A DNA stretch of 64,000 nucleotides from Rhizophlyctis rosea (Eukaryota > Chytridiomycota > Chytridiomycetes > Rhizophlyctidales > Rhizophlyctidaceae). The notes beneath the pieces are model-generated. The model searched no databases. It worked only from the letters and a program-made list of their open reading frames with translations, and had not been told where the DNA came from. The position numbers were made by a program, and so were the translations under genes. Positions 11,450 through 24,845 of the stretch are shown piece after piece. The stretch lies in the NCBI GenBank assembly GCA_027596075.1, contig JADGJC010000179.1:1-64000 (forward strand), written 5' to 3'. Within the stretch, counting starts at the first letter, position 1. Each line of letters starts with the position of its first letter.

Positions 11450-14400
11450 ATGGTGCCGAACGGAAATCGGTTCGCTCCTGGTGGGGGCAAACAGAATCCC
11501 AAGATGGGAGGGAAAGGAAATGCCGGTATGGAGGAAAACATTGGCGAATTGCAAACCCCTGAGAATGAACAAAATCGAATTGACTTAATCACCAGGTCGA
11601 GGAATGCCGGTGATGGGAACGTCGCGACCGCGTTTGCAGTCATCCATGGTTCCGACACCAAGACCGGTAGATTTACCCAGTTTACGGAGGGAAAATGCTG
11701 GATTGGACCCAACAATCAGTCTGGTTCCCGCTGGAGGTGGCGGTTGGGGCATGTCACGAGAATCCGTAGGAAAGACGGATGCATCATCGGGATCCGCCAC
11801 ATCTACCACGAATGAATCTTCAGAAAAGCGCGTTGCAAAGACATGGGGTTCGGGATCGCTGAATATCACGCCGACAGCTTCTTCGGATTTTCCTACTGCC
11901 GCTGAAGCAGCGAAGAGCGCCTTGACAGAGAAAACGAAACATGCAAAGAAGGATAGTGATGCCAGTTCAGGCAGCAGGCCGACTTCAGCACAGGCTTGGC
12001 GGAAGGATGTGTCAGAGGATGTACGCGCAAAACAACGAACAACTCGTATGTGTCGTCAAAGCTTTTGATTTTCGTATCCAAATACGTTCATTAACCTCGC
12101 TCTTATTGGACAGCTTCTCCAACAGGCGATACAGACTCTACACAAATACAACCGGACTCAACAAAGATTCAAACCGATTCGCCCAAGCCAAAACCAAAAC
12201 ACCTCGAACCCCCTCCTCCGCCCGTGAAGTCGGCATGGGCTGCAGTTGGAAGGTATTATTAGACGCATCCGATATCATTCCACTTTTCGAGTCTTCAAAT
12301 ATATTTCCGCAGAGTTCGGGAAGCCACGCCAGAAGCCATCAAGGATCACGCATGGGTTGATGAAGACAATGACGAAATGGATTTTTCAAAGATTCCCATT
12401 TTCCAGGATGGAGTGGATGGTGTCAGCGTCGTTGCTGAACAGAAGGGCGAACACGGGATGGGACCTAAGAAATCGCCATCGCCCCAGCCGGTGAAACAGT
12501 CAGTGCAGCAGGCATCGGAACCAACACAAAGAAATGAGGATATTTCGGTGGAGCAAGGGAGGAGCGAGGGTCCGCATGACTTCCCATTACTTGGACATGG
12601 CGACGAAAGACCATCTCAAACACGTGAAGCAGATGAGTGGCGTGGGAACAAGCGGTATACAGATCGGTATAGTGGACAGCAGAGGTTTGTCAATGACCAT
12701 GCACCTCAGGTTTTGCAAAAGCGGTAAGTTGTCGTTGTCTTGGACCATAGTCGCAAGGTTGAAAGTTTGACTTGGTGTCCACAGTCGCCCATCTTGGGAG
12801 CAGCACGATGACAAGTTCGTGAGGAGGTCGCAACCTGATTTCCGGGACCATCGGCAGCCACCCCATTTCACTGATTTCAGAGACCCACGCGCCAGCTTTG
12901 ACCACAGGGACCCTCGTTACCACCATGATGCTCGAGAAGGCCGGCCACATTACAATAACCGGGATCCACGATTTGATCGTGATCGTGAGGCAAAGTCCTT
13001 CAGGAATGAATACGACACAAGAGAGGGGAGAGAAGTGAGATATGAAGGGCGGGACGGGCGGGATGAGCGAGATGGCCGGTATGACGGGCGATATGATGGG
13101 CGGACGGGCGGACGACAAGACTTTCGAGATGGCAAATCCAACCTTGAGTTTAGGGAGGGACGGCCCAGGCAGTTTCACCATGATGGTGGGGTTGGAGATC
13201 ACAGACCGCACTATGAAGGGAGGGATCGGGAAGCGCGGGATTGGGAAGGCAGAGATCGAGAGAAAAGGGATCAAGACAATCGGGAATTTGAAAGAGATCG
13301 GGAAAGGGATAGGGAAGGCAGGCACCAGGAAGGTAGGGAGCGAGAAGGTGGGCCGGGTTACGACCGAATGCCAGGGCGACATCCACATGACGGAAGACCA
13401 CACGGGCCGTACAGGGATGAGCGACAGGAACGGTACCCCAATCGCATCGTATCACGTCATGGAAGGGATTTGGACGCTTTGTCCAGTTGGAGGAGAGACC
13501 CGGTGGCACCTTCTGTCCCGGAAGCACCACAAATCACGATTTTGAAACCACCAACTGATAGACATGCCGTGGAACGTCCACAAGATGCACCAATCGCTGG
13601 GAGTCCTTCGCAGCCCTCTGTCGAAACGAATCAAACTAGTGTAGATGGTTCTGAGACAGGCGCGGCAGTACCCTCCCAGAGGCCATCTCACTTACCTCAC
13701 GAAGCTCAAAAGTTCACCGGTATTCAGTCAAAGGCAGCGGCGCCAGAATCCGACCGCATTCCACCGCAAGCGCGCCCCACGAATGTTGACAAAATCCTCA
13801 AGCCCCAACATCTTCCACCAACTCCCTCTCCATCCGAACAGCCGGAAGCTGGTCCCGTTTCCCCGGTCGTTTCAAAACAAACGGAGACTACTTCAGTGCA
13901 AGCGGAAAGAATTTCATCTGCACCTTCTCAATCTCCGTCGTTGCGGGAAGCAGGAATTACGCGAACTGGTCAGGAGACGGTTGAGAAGCCCGCTTCACCT
14001 GTCAGCCTGATTCACATCAAGCAGAGGAAAATGAAGACCGAGTCGCTAAAACCACCTTCAGCAGATGTAGCAATGGACAAGGCGCGATTGTTGCCAGCAC
14101 AGCCGTCGGTAGTCGCCAATGAATTGTCACGTCCGTCGGTACCGCCATCCAATGCTGTGAACGCCGGAAGTGTCGGGAGGGAGGAAGCCGTCAAGAGCAA
14201 TGCTCAAAGCGTTCGAGACATTGATCGAGTGATGTCGGATATCCGATCATTGATGACTCCGGATCGGTCCCTTACGCAAAGTTCAAGTCAAACCACAACC
14301 AGGGAGATTCGAAAGGCCGATCAATCCAGTATCAAAGTCTCTTACACCAAGCGCACGGAAGCTGAGCAGAGTCTGGTCAATGGCAGTAAGGACGGTTCGC

Positions 14401-17059
14401 AGAAAAGGACGTCTTCAGTGCAGAGGGAGGGTGGTGTGAAGGGTGGTCGTTCGGATATGGGAAACTGGCGAGAAAGGGCGGCAGAACTCAACGCGCAAGC
14501 TAAGAAGGATTCAATGCCTCCAATGCCAGGCCAATTTGATCCGGCTGCGAAGAAGAAGAAGGCAAAGAAGGGCAAGGGACGGAAGGGCGGTGACGGTGAG
14601 GTAGAAGGGGAAGTGGATAGGGAGCGGTCGGTTTCGGAGACAAGATCTGGCAAGGGGTCCGCGGCCGTTGAGACGCAGAATGAGAAAGGACGTACGATTG
14701 GGAGTGATTCACGGGAACGGGCTGATGTGAAAGCATCTGCGAAAGCTGCTGCTGTGCAAAAGCCCGCAAGGAATCTTATGGATCCCACTACCCATACTCC
14801 GGCAGGCGTCGATGCATCCAGGAAGATCAACTTCTTTGCTGTCGATGAGGAGGATTCAGCATCGTTGGCGCAGGTGCAGCCGGACACGCAACCGCAACAG
14901 ATTCCTCCGTCTGTGATTTCGGCCGTACAGGAAACGCGAGCACCAGTGGCTGAACCACCATCCAGACTCGAAGGCCGTCCTGATATCCAGACCCCGTCTC
15001 CTACCCCCAACCAATCTGGCAGACAGTTACCTCCATCCGTTACTTCTGCGGCCGGATCGGCCTGGACATTGAAACCTGCCAGTGAAGGGCCAATCAGAAA
15101 CCCCGTCGTTGAAAGTATTGCAGCGCCATTGACGCAAGCGGCGGCATTACCGACACCCGTACCACAGCCTGTCAGCCGTGGTGATGCAGCCATGCCGGCG
15201 CCTATCCATCCTTCCCTCGTTGCGACATCAATGCCAGCACCACTCCCAATGACATCATTACCACTTGCAACGTCAATGGGACCCCTCGCTGTTGATCCTT
15301 CCTCCAAGCCGTTGCGAGTGCCTTACCCTGCTCAAGCGCCAGTCCTACTTCCAGGCCACCCAATCATGATGTACGTCCAGCCACCGACAACTGCGGGCAT
15401 GGGGTACGGAAACATCATGCCTCGTCAAGGTCCCATGGTAGCGGCACCATACAACGGTTGGATGCGACCTGTTGACCCGGCCTTGCTCGGCGGAATGGCA
15501 AACATGAGACCTTATGGAGCTACCATGTCGCCCCCAAACATGAATCACTTGGCGATGGGACGACCACCTGGCGTGCCACAAGGATCGCGTGGCATCATTG
15601 GTCCAAGGCCAGTTCCCGCACCAATTGATAACAAGCCAGCTACGGGTGCCTTCGTTCATTCTCAAGCATCGTTCCCAAGGCATACCGGGCCTGCTGCTAG
15701 GTTTGCCGCGACTCCTTCGGCAAAGTCGGACGTCATTACACCTTCTGTCACCTCTACGGCGTCATCTGTCGCTGACAATTCGACTCTTGTCACGCCCGCC
15801 GCTGCTGATATCAAAGAGCCTTCACTTCCGTCGAATGTTGCGCGCGTTGGCGAACGCCCTCAACCACCGGTACCAGCAATGGATCAAGCAGGTCCAGCGC
15901 AACCGGGACCACGCAACAACCAGAGCCAATGGCAACCACCGCCGCCGAACCGGCAGCCGTACGGTCCGGGTCCGCAGAGGGGAGGGATGGTCCGTCATTT
16001 TGTGCCGGGGAGGAGAGATGGGCCGTTTGGACAGCCGTTTGGGCAACATCAGGGGTCTGGGTTTGGTCGAGGGCATATGCAAGCTGGGTTTGGGAGGGGA
16101 GGGTTCCAGAACCAGAAGGGCGGGCCGGTTGTGAGGGAGGAGGGGGCGAAGATGGGTCCAGATGCAGGTATGTAATGTCTTGCTTAGCAGGGGGATGTAA
16201 CTTTTTTTGACATTATATTGATTTGGTTTTTTTTCCAGCAGGTCCAGCGGCCCCCGTACCTAACAACTGTCAGGATGTCCGGCAGCAGGTGGTTCAAGGT
16301 GGGCGGTTTGTGGATCACCGCGGTGGTCGGGGACGGGGAGGGTACGGTCGAGGGGGCTGGAGGGGGCGGTCATTTGAAAGGCCTGTAGGGGCTCCTCAGG
16401 CCGCTGGAGAGGCTGGCGAAGTGAATGGGAAGGATATGAGTCGGGAGAGGGCGAAGGATGCGGTCGAATCGCCTGCGAGTTCTGCTGCTGGGAAGCAGGC
16501 GGTGGAAATGCCTAAACCTCGGCAAGTGGCACAGGAGACACCGAAACAACCACAACGGCAACGGCAATCGCGTCCGCAGTCGCCGGCGGGGACAGCAGGA
16601 CCGCAACCTGAAGTGAAACCGCAACCGAAAAGACAGGCTGCGGCTACTCCTCCTCCTTCCACAAAACAACCCAACGGCGGTGCCGGCACTCCATCAGTTG
16701 AACCAGTGTCTGCGGCGGGTGCAAGCGCGTTGTCTCCTGGACACAGGCAGTTGGTCACGCCCAGCGGGCTGAAAGTCGAGTACAGGCGGCCGGCGTCGAG
16801 GGGTTCCACGACGCAGGGGTCGAAGACGGCGGCGGGGAATGGTGGCGGTGAGCAGCCCCAGTCGCCGGTTGTGTCTGCGGTAGGGGTATCGGGGACGGAG
16901 GGGGCGGCCGCGAAGGCGAAGAAGAGTAAGAATAAGAAGAAGAAGAGTGGGGGTGGTGGTGGTGCTGCGGGTGCATCGCCTAATGTCGCGGCTGCTCCTG
17001 CTCCTTCGCCTTCTGCCACGTCAACGTTAACGCAGAGCGAGGCACCAGCGCCGCGGTGA
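11450..17059 (+). CDS. BAT2 N-terminal domain protein, PRRC2-like, RG- and proline-rich
   Basis: The start chosen is ATG 11450 (MVPNGNRFAPGGG); an in-frame ATG lies at 11420. Exon 1 ends at 11525 and joins at 11596. The spliced N-terminus carries the BAT2_N signature: a SSMVPTPRPVDLPSLRRENA block, then DPTISLVPAGGGGWG, then a Trp-rich segment and WVDEDNDEMDFSKIPIF, which resembles the aligned region of animal PRRC2 proteins. Further introns lie near 12050-12112, 12254-12312 and 12724-12782. The exon from about 12783 to 16169 encodes a DR/RD/RG-rich stretch (repeated GRDGRDERDGRY-type units), then long Pro/Ser/Gln-rich disorder and a lysine cluster (AKKKKAKKGKGRKGG). A final exon from about 16240 adds RGG-like repeats and another Lys cluster. 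About 1,600 residues. PRRC2 proteins associate with initiation factors and stress granules and promote leaky scanning; here that role is inferred from the domain. Confidence 0.8.
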
Positions 17060-17845
17060 AGGGGGTGTTCTGGAGCGTGTTCCTTTTGTAACCAATCTTA
17101 GTTAGCTGGCGGGGAGGGTTTGTATAATGGGTGGGAAAGCATTTGGGAAATGCTGCTGCAACAAAATTTGCGGAATGATGAATGGGATGAAAGATAGTAG
17201 TAGTTAGTAGAAAAATTTGCAAATTCTTTTTCTTGTTTTTTCTTTTTCCGTTTGGATACCCCTGCGTCTTTACCCCGGTTCGACGGCTTGGTTTTTTCTT
17301 TTGCGTTTGATTGTCGGGTCGGGGGTGTGCAATAATTGTATTGTTTATTTTTCTCTTTACTCTTCTCTTTGTGTGTTCATTTGACTGGCTAGGGTTTTCG
17401 TGTGTGTGAATGGTTTGGGCTGATGGGTGGGATTTGATGGATTTTTGAGGGCATAACGTAATGGGGTTTTTGAATTGCTTTCATTTCAATGGTTGAAAGG
17501 GTGGGCATGTCATGACTGCAGCAACATATCATGATACTACCATCCTCCAGTGTCACAGGAGTACCCTAAACCATCGCCAAATAGGCGGCAATTTCACGAC
17601 TTTGTTCATCGACCGATGGGCGCTTCATTCGTAGCCGTCCCAACTTGTAAACAAATCCACATCTCGCCATTCTGAAGACTTCAACAACTCAGTATTTACA
17701 GAAAATATATTGTCGCACCCTTCCCATCCTGGGAAGTTGGTGGATTGAGCGGGGAAGAGAAAGGCGAAGGTTTGTGGGTGGTGCGGTTTCTTTGTTTATT
17801 CATGCTTCCAAAGGGGAAACCCGTGTAGAAAGTCCCATTTTGTTT
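17060..17845. other. Convergent intergenic region
   Basis: The 3' ends of the BAT2-like gene and DPM3 face each other. The stretch is T-rich just after 17220 and contains no supported gene. Confidence 0.5.
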
Positions 17846-18380
17846 TTATTCGACCGGGACGCCGTGTGCGCGGAGGTGGGCTTTTGCGGCGCTGATTTCC
17901 TGTGTGTGCAATAGGATGGTATTTGGAAGAGTAGGTTTTGGTGATATGGGTGAGTAAAGAAGGTGAGGTGGTGATTTTGGCGGAGCAAGGTTATGTCTAA
18001 GAGGTTTGTTGAAAAGATTGCTTACCGCCAGTAGACTTTGGTGAGCTTCGGGGCAGTCTCTGAAAGTGAGAAGAGCGTAACCGATTGATGCGAGAGAGTA
18101 GGAACCGAAAGTTACCACGAGCCATAGCGGGATCTACAGTAGAGTTTCGTCGGTCAGCGTCGACTTACAATATGGTTTTCTCAAGATGGGATTTTACGCC
18201 CTCTCTCGGAGAAAGCGTCAAACACTCAGCACTGGGTACAAAACATACAGCGGTGATGACAGGGTCGATCCAGGCGGGTATTCCAAGGAAGTTGAGGAAG
18301 GTGTGGTGGAAAAAGAGGGGAGTCCATATGGCGAAGAATAGCGCGAAGAAGGTCGCTACTGTTTGTGCTTTTGTAGGCAT
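17846..18380 (-). CDS. DPM3: Dolichol-phosphate mannosyltransferase subunit 3
   Basis: A small three-exon gene of about 90 residues, the normal DPM3 size. Exon 1 (ATG at 18380, MPTKAQTVATFFALFFAIW) contains a first hydrophobic segment and ends at PVITA. Exon 2 reads IPLWLVVTFGSYSLASIGYA then LLTFRDCPEAHQSLLA, holding the second membrane segment and the family hallmark Y-x-L-x-TFxDC. Exon 3 is the hydrophilic tail EISAAKAHLRAHGVPVE, the coiled segment that in known DPM3 proteins tethers the catalytic DPM1 subunit to the ER membrane. The complex makes dolichol-phosphate-mannose for N-glycans, O-mannosylation and GPI anchors. Both splice junctions restore the frame exactly. It is divergent from the Ohr gene with a 330-bp shared promoter region. 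Confidence 0.9.
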
Positions 18381-18710
18381 TGTGGATCAGCGCTTGTGAT
18401 TCGACAAAAGTGTTTGAGGAAAAGGGTGCTTGCTGTCGAAGGTGTTTGTTACTTGCTAAGTGATGAAGTTAGAAATGGAGGAAACAACGAGGGAGGAAGT
18501 TTGTGGTGCCCCAACGACCAATGTCGACCATGCGGCTTGCCGAAATAGATCACGTGGTCTAGGCCAGGACCTTCAAATGGTGTTTAATGGACCGTAGACC
18601 AGGAATTGCTTCCCATCCTGCTTCCCATCATCATTTTCTCATCGCCATCGTCCTTCACCTTACCAACTGCGCACTTTGATCTTTCCTTATTGACATACTA
18701 ATCTTCTAAT
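18381..18710. other. Shared promoter region of DPM3 and Ohr genes
   Basis: These 330 bases separate two divergently transcribed start codons. A pyrimidine-rich stretch (18600-18710) precedes the Ohr ATG, as often seen at fungal start sites. No further gene is visible. Confidence 0.4.
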
Positions 18711-19651
18711 ATGTTCCGCCCCTCCACCTCTCTTGCTATCGTGTCGCGTGCGGCTCGCTCCGCAGCCCCCATCCGCTTGGCACCTATGACAGCTCGTGCT
18801 TATACCACTTTGTACAAGGTGGGTGTGCTTAAAATAGCACATTCATACAACCGAGACTTTAAACAAACCTGAGCACAAACCCTAATTTTTTAGACGGACT
18901 CTACTGCCACCGGAGAAGGACGCGCTGGCCACGTGAAGAACAACGAGGGTTTCCAGGCGGAGATGGTGCTCCCCAAGGTAGAGGACCTGTTTTCCCGCCC
19001 TCCTTCACAGGAAATACTAACTTATGATTCAAACTCAGGCGTTGGGAGGACCTGGAAACAGCGGTAGGCTCAATGCCTTGATAACCTCCAAAATTCGCGA
19101 CTAATCGTTAAGCAGCCCAGAATGTTAACCCCGAAATTTTGTTTGCTAGTGGATACGCTGTAAGTGGATAATTCACTAATAGTGTGGGTGCCTGATGCTA
19201 ATCCCTACTTCCAGTCTTGCTTCCTTGGTGCTCTCAAGTATGGCTCGTTCCACATGGCCATGTGTTCTGGTGACATTTGGGCTGACTCTTCATCAGGGCT
19301 ACCGCTGCAAACCAGAAGGTTACACTTCCTAACAACACCGATGTAAATGCTGCCGTTGAGCTCGGAAAGGTTTCTGATGGGTTCAAACTGAAAGTTGATT
19401 TGACGGTATGCTCGTTGTTTTCATTCCATCCTGCAGTTCAAATGCCTAATGGGCCAACCCTCTAGGTCAAGACACCCGGATTGGACAAATCCGTCGCGGA
19501 GAAGGTGGTCAAGGGTGCCCACGAGATGTGCCCTTACAGGTGTCACGCTTTTGTTTGCATATTCCTTTTGGTGTTCAGAAGATTGACCCACATCTTTTGC
19601 AGCCGGGCGACGCGTGGGAACATTGATGTCTCACTCAAGACTGTTGTCTAG
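18711..19651 (+). CDS. ohr: Organic hydroperoxide resistance protein (Ohr/OsmC family), organelle-targeted
   Basis: The start MFRPSTSLAIVSRAARSAAP is rich in Arg, Ser and Ala with no acidic residues, as in a mitochondrial presequence. After splicing of seven short introns the protein reads TTLYK-TDSTATGEGRAGHVKN, LPKALGGPGNSAQNVNPEIL, FASGYASCFLGALK, ATAANQKVTLPNN, KVSDGFKLKVDLTVKTPGLD, GAHEMCPYSRATRGNIDVSL. The two catalytic cysteines of Ohr (ASCFLGAL and MCPYS) and the conserved Arg-containing start region are present. Ohr enzymes reduce organic and lipid hydroperoxides with dithiol cofactors such as lipoylated proteins, which in a fungus sit in mitochondria, so the presequence makes sense. 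The family is mainly bacterial; the many introns show this copy is well domesticated. Length about 175 residues including the leader, normal for the family. Confidence 0.9.
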
Positions 19652-19898
19652 ATTTTGTAAATATGACTACCTGCAAATATCAAGGAATACGATATGCATC
19701 TTGGCTATATGTGGAACCCATCTGACAGATGCAGCAATATGTTGCAACTGGACCCAATCACCCCTGAACGTTCTATTACATACAACTAAGGTACACATAT
19801 AAACTTTTGCCCTATCGCAAATTCTAATGGTTGCCAAATACAATATCGATGACTCCTACGGCATCTACTCTGATTATTGTCATAGTCTACCTAACAAT

Positions 19899-22800
19899 TC
19901 AATCCTCATCATCATCCTCATCATCCTCACTATCCAGATCGTCATCCTCATCTTCCTCACTGAATCCAAAATCATCCTCATCGTCTTCATCCGACGACGG
20001 TGGTGCCCGTGCCAGCGCTTCAGTGTACCAAGTTGGGAAATCAAACCCATATGGATCCGTATCGCAAACAAAAGGATCTACTGTGAGAAGGTCGGAAGCC
20101 GATGGCCGTAATGTTGAGTCCCTATCGCACGCAAAACATTGTCAGTAACTTTTACACAGCACAGCTATCGCCGCACAAATTTGTCAGAGCAAACCTACAC
20201 AGTGAAGCATTTTTGAAGAAACGCCAGCCCCTCAGCAGACATGTCGATGTTTTCGGGTATTGGTGGTGCAGCGTTGTGTGAGAGTTTATACAAGACTTGG
20301 AAGTCGTCACGCAGTTCGTGCCAAGGCTTTTCTCCCCCCGTGGACATCTCCAGCACAACGCAGCCAAGGGACCTGGTGTTATTCATCAACGTTTAGAACG
20401 TGTCAGAGGATAATGCCCTCCCCATATCATCAAATGCCACGAAACAAAGCTAACGGCACCAACCATATATCTACATTCGCCGTGTACGGACTTCCAGTCC
20501 TCTCACTCTTCACCACCTCTGGCGCCATCCAACTGACGGTACCGCGCATGGACATGCGTTGATCAGCTTTGGCCATCGGCCGCCCATTCACTGCCGAAAA
20601 AGCCTTGCTGTGTCGCGGGTGCTGTGATATTCTTCGTGACTCTCTTCGCGGGCTGATGTTTTTGGAGACACCAAAGTCGGAGATCTTGGCGATGCCTGTT
20701 GAGTCTAGGAGGACTTATTTGGTGATGTTAGGTACGTGTATAATGCTGACATGTTTCAGATAGGGCGAAATAAAGCGAAACTCACTATTTGCAGCTTTGA
20801 TGTCTCGATGTATGACACCCCTGATGGTTCGATTGATGTAAGCTATCTGTGGCGATTCTGAATTTTGTCGGTCCATGTCTTATACCTGTTGTGAAGATAC
20901 TCAAGTCCCAGGAGAATCTGCGCCGCGAGGGTCTTAATCAAGGCCTCGTCGAAGGGTCCAGTTTTGGTAAGTACAGACGCTATGGACCCTCCAGCAACGT
21001 ATTCAAGAAAGATGTTTGTGCACGTATCCGTGGCTTCGTAACCTGTATGTAGCTTCAAGCATGAATGAACGGTAGAAAACGCAAAGAGCTCACTAGATCC
21101 ACCGACCTAAATACGACACAATATGCTTATGTCTCAACATCTTCAACAACGCCACCTCCCTCCTCAACGACTCGATCGCATTCACTGCCTTCTTCATACC
21201 AGGAGATGCCATCACAGGTCCAAGTCCGCTCTTAAGACTCATCGTCCTCCCAAACACACTCCCCTTGACCTGCTTTACCGCCATGAACTCCCATGTGGCG
21301 AGATTGAGCCCCAGATACACTTTCCCAAACGCGCCCTGTCCAATGAGCTCCCCTTGGTACCATGCCGTGGGCGCCGGCGCCGTTTCAGTTGAGGCGGTGG
21401 AGAAAGAGATGGAAGTTGGAGATGATGAGAGGATGGAGGGTGTTGGTGGGGTTGGTGCTGGGAGTGGAGAGGGTGTGGGCATGGTTTGTGGTGGAGATGC
21501 TGGGCTGTGGAGGAAAGGTTTTGGTGGAGAGTCGTAGCCGCTATCTGGAGTTGGTGTGACGGTGGGTGGAGTTTTGGCGCTTGGTGTTGGTGGTTGTAGG
21601 GGCGCAAGGTTCGAGGCTACTGTTAGGCGTTTTGTGAGTTCGCTGGAAGAGCGGTTTGCTGGGGGATCGAGGGAGAGACGGGCGGGGCGGTCAAGGGAGA
21701 GGCGGGCGGGTGGGTCGACGGAGATCCGGGTGAGAGGGGATTCAGTTGGTAAACGTGTTGGTGGAGGCAGCTGCGGTAGTGTCATGGAGGGTGGACCTGA
21801 TGATTGCGGAAGAGGCACAATGGATTTTGTAGGGCTGGAAGATAAGGGACTGGTACTTGCTGCTGCTGCTAATGGACTGAACTTTGCTAGTGGTGATCCA
21901 ACTGCAGGTGCTCGGTTGGACAGGGACCATGCGGCGCTTGGTCGCCGTATTGGCATTGAACCTTCTGCCGCAGTCTTCTGCAACACAACAGCCGCAACAA
22001 CGATTTCCTTCAACGGTACTGCAGCTGGTAGTGTGTCTGATAATCTCTCTGAGAATGGCGAAATTGGTGACGTTGGAGTAGTGGGTGTGGTCGGAGTTGT
22101 AGGAGTTGACGGTTCTTCTTCCACCAGGGAGGAGCGTCCAGTTCGAGGACTTGCCCCATCTGAATTCACGGAACTCCTCCCACCATTACGGATTGGACTT
22201 CGTGAAGCTCCGACCGCTGAAGGCCGTCCGGTCCGTGATTTTGCCCTATATGCTTCTCGTGGCCGAAATGTCCGGGGAAGGCTTCCTTGCCACCCACCAC
22301 CAGCAATCGACAATCTCTTAGCAGCTGTAGGTGTCTGAGCTACTGCTGTAAGATGTTGTTGACCTATGCTGAGTGAGGGACTCCCCACGGTCGGCGAAGT
22401 CAATCCATTCCCTTCAGCCAACAATCTCATCAAATCCTCTTTCTGTCCAGAATCCGCTCGCATTCTCATCTGTCCATGTCCATTCTCATCTCCCACAGAC
22501 CCCATCTGGTACCGCCTCTGATTAACCGGTGAGCTCGTCTCCGCTGGATAGTTTAATCGCACCGATGTTCCTTCAAGGCCATTACGTGTCGGACTGGGCA
22601 GTGCGGGTGTGACATTTATCTGTTCAATTCCTGGGAAGAACCGTTCAAGGTTTTGTACAATTTGAAGTGGAGCTGGTCGATATTCTGGTTGGATGATGGA
22701 ACGAGGGCGGATGGAGCGTCGGGTTGGTGATTTATTGGGTGGTGGCATGATTGTGATGATGGAGGCTGCTGTTGGGGATTTTTCGAGGAGCTCTAGCAAC

Positions 22801-24845
22801 TGGGCGTCACTGCCAATTGGAGAAGCTGAGAAGAAATCAGTTTCGTTCCTATGGATGTTCAGCATACCAGGGACATCCACTACCTTTGGTTGCATCATCA
22901 GTGCCATTTGGCAATACTCCGAGCATCCATCCTGCGAGCTCTCCATATCCCTTACCCCTCAACGCGTCCAAAATGCTCTCACGAAGTCCCAAATCTGACC
23001 GACGCTTAACACCAGGCAATGAAACCTGCCCCTCTGTATCAACATCAACAGTTGCCGATTCATTCTTCGATACACGAATGCTAATCCTTAAGTTCCGCTT
23101 TGGTGATGAGCGATTTGATGAGGATGGTGAAGCAGCTCCATCTTGCTGCTCGGTGGATGATGTGTCGCTCTGGAAATAGCTTTGGTGGTAGGATCATAAA
23201 AAGAAACTTAAAAGAATGACTTACCGCATTGAAGACATCCTGATTAAACCGATATAGGTTGCGCATATGGAAGACGGTGAGTCAAGGTTTAAGTCAAATT
23301 GTGTGTTAAACCAACACATACCTGCAGATTCTTCCGCCCACCCTTCTTTGGGAAGTTAAATGCACCCTTCCAACTCCCCTTGCCTGCTGCCACCAAAGTA
23401 CTCATAGCGCTTTCTGACAAGGATCTCTGATGACCACGCCAATCCCGAGCACTTTCCTCTCCTACGTGCTTCCCAACATGCTTCTCCAATGGCGCAACCA
23501 TATCCGCCTTTTCCCGTGCAGCTCCAACGGAACTATCTCGACTCGACTGGGTTGTGGAGTCCATCTTCTCATTTGATCCTTCGGGCGAAGGACCCAATTG
23601 TGCATAAAAATTGACCAGGTCGTGTTCGGATATTTGGGTGTCTTCCCATGCATCGGATGCACTATGGTACTTTGGAAGACCCGGACGAGCCACTGTCAAT
23701 CCTGCAGCGGTTGCCGGTGGGCCATGGGTGGTAGGTAGGGAGATGTTCAAATCTGATCCGCTTTTCTGGGCATGAGTGCTGCTTCCCCCTATGTGCCCGA
23801 TATCGAACAGGGATTGCCAGGCCTTCTTTTTGGATGGTTTCATTCCAGCAGGATCAGGCAGACCATCATCTGTCGGACTCGTGAAGTTGTCACCGGGGAG
23901 GTTGAAGGGTTCCGAAATGTGCATGGCACCCTCGTGTTTCTTCTTTCCAATGTTGAGACCAAGCCGGACGGTAAGTTTGGGTCGAGCTGGTGGGGGACTG
24001 TGTCCAGGTTCTGGTTCTTGATCAAGTGGCAAGTAGTCTTCGGATATGGAACGGTGCTGTAGAGTAGGTGCTGCATTTGAAGGCGCAGGCAAAGGAGGCG
24101 TTGTCGGGCAGGGTTGGAACTCTCCACCGTGTGACAAATGACTGGTCAAACTGGCGGACTTGGATATCGCATTACGTGACGATGACGTTCTAGCCGCCGA
24201 CTTTCTGGTGGTTGTACTGCTGGTGTTACTCAGAGCTTCTGCTGACCCAGTTGAGGACCCAGTTGCGGCGAGAGATCCGGTTGAAAGTGACATCTGTGAT
24301 GGGGAGCGTGGAATCTGGGGACCGCTGATTGACATTGGCGGTGATGGTTTCGATTTGAACAGAGTTTCTGTGAGTCGGAGAACATTTTTGAAGGATGGCG
24401 ACTTTCTGGCTGCGTTAGGACTCGAAGATCCAGGTGGAGTGAATTCGTTGAGGGTTCCATCGGGTGTTGTGGATGTCAGGGATCCAGCAAGTGATGAGGG
24501 AGATTTGCGTGCTAATCGTGGAGAATGCTTGGGACTTTTGGAGGACGAGTAGCCTGGCGGTGTCGAGCTTTGATCTATGCCTACCGATGGTTGGCTGATA
24601 AACTCGAATGATATGGAGCGATTGAGCACCAAGCTTGCATCCAATCCCCTTGGTTTGCTTCCGTCATGGAATCTATCGTAAGTCGATTCCATTTCCAACC
24701 TGGCTCTTTGAGAGAGTATACGTAAAGTACAAAATGCAGGAGTTCCCAAATTTTGAGATTTAGCAAGTATATGGGCCTGGTGGGGCTGAACTCTTCGATC
24801 ATCGATGAGGGGGTATAGCGGAGTGCACCGATCATCATCCTCCAT
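19899..24845 (-). CDS. MAP kinase kinase kinase, BCK1/Mkh1-like
   Basis: The start is ATG 24845 (MEDDDRCTPLYPLIDDRR). A Ser/Pro-rich region of about 1,000 residues spans exons from 24845 to 21400, including KKGGRKNLQ, the small exon LYRFNQDVFNA, and RRSDLGLRESILDALR joined in frame to ASPIGSDAQLLELLEKS. The C-terminal protein kinase domain shows GELIGQGAFGKVYLG and MAVKQVKG (ATP site), EYVAGGSIASVL, GVIHRDIKAAN, KISDFGVSKNI, MRGTVSWMAPEV, DIWSLGCVVLEMSTGGEKPW and a terminal RPSASDLL. All catalytic residues are present. The protein ends in an acidic Asp/Glu tail encoded by a TCATCC-rich stretch at 19900-19990. BCK1/Mkh1 kinases act above a MEK and an ERK-type MAPK in the cell-wall integrity pathway; assignment to that branch rests on the kinase domain and the long disordered N-terminus. 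Confidence 0.85.

Noticed and set aside
19827..20148. Ser-rich or Ile-rich plus-strand frames
   Set aside because: They are antisense shadows of the TCATCC-rich sequence that encodes the acidic tail of the MAPKKK.
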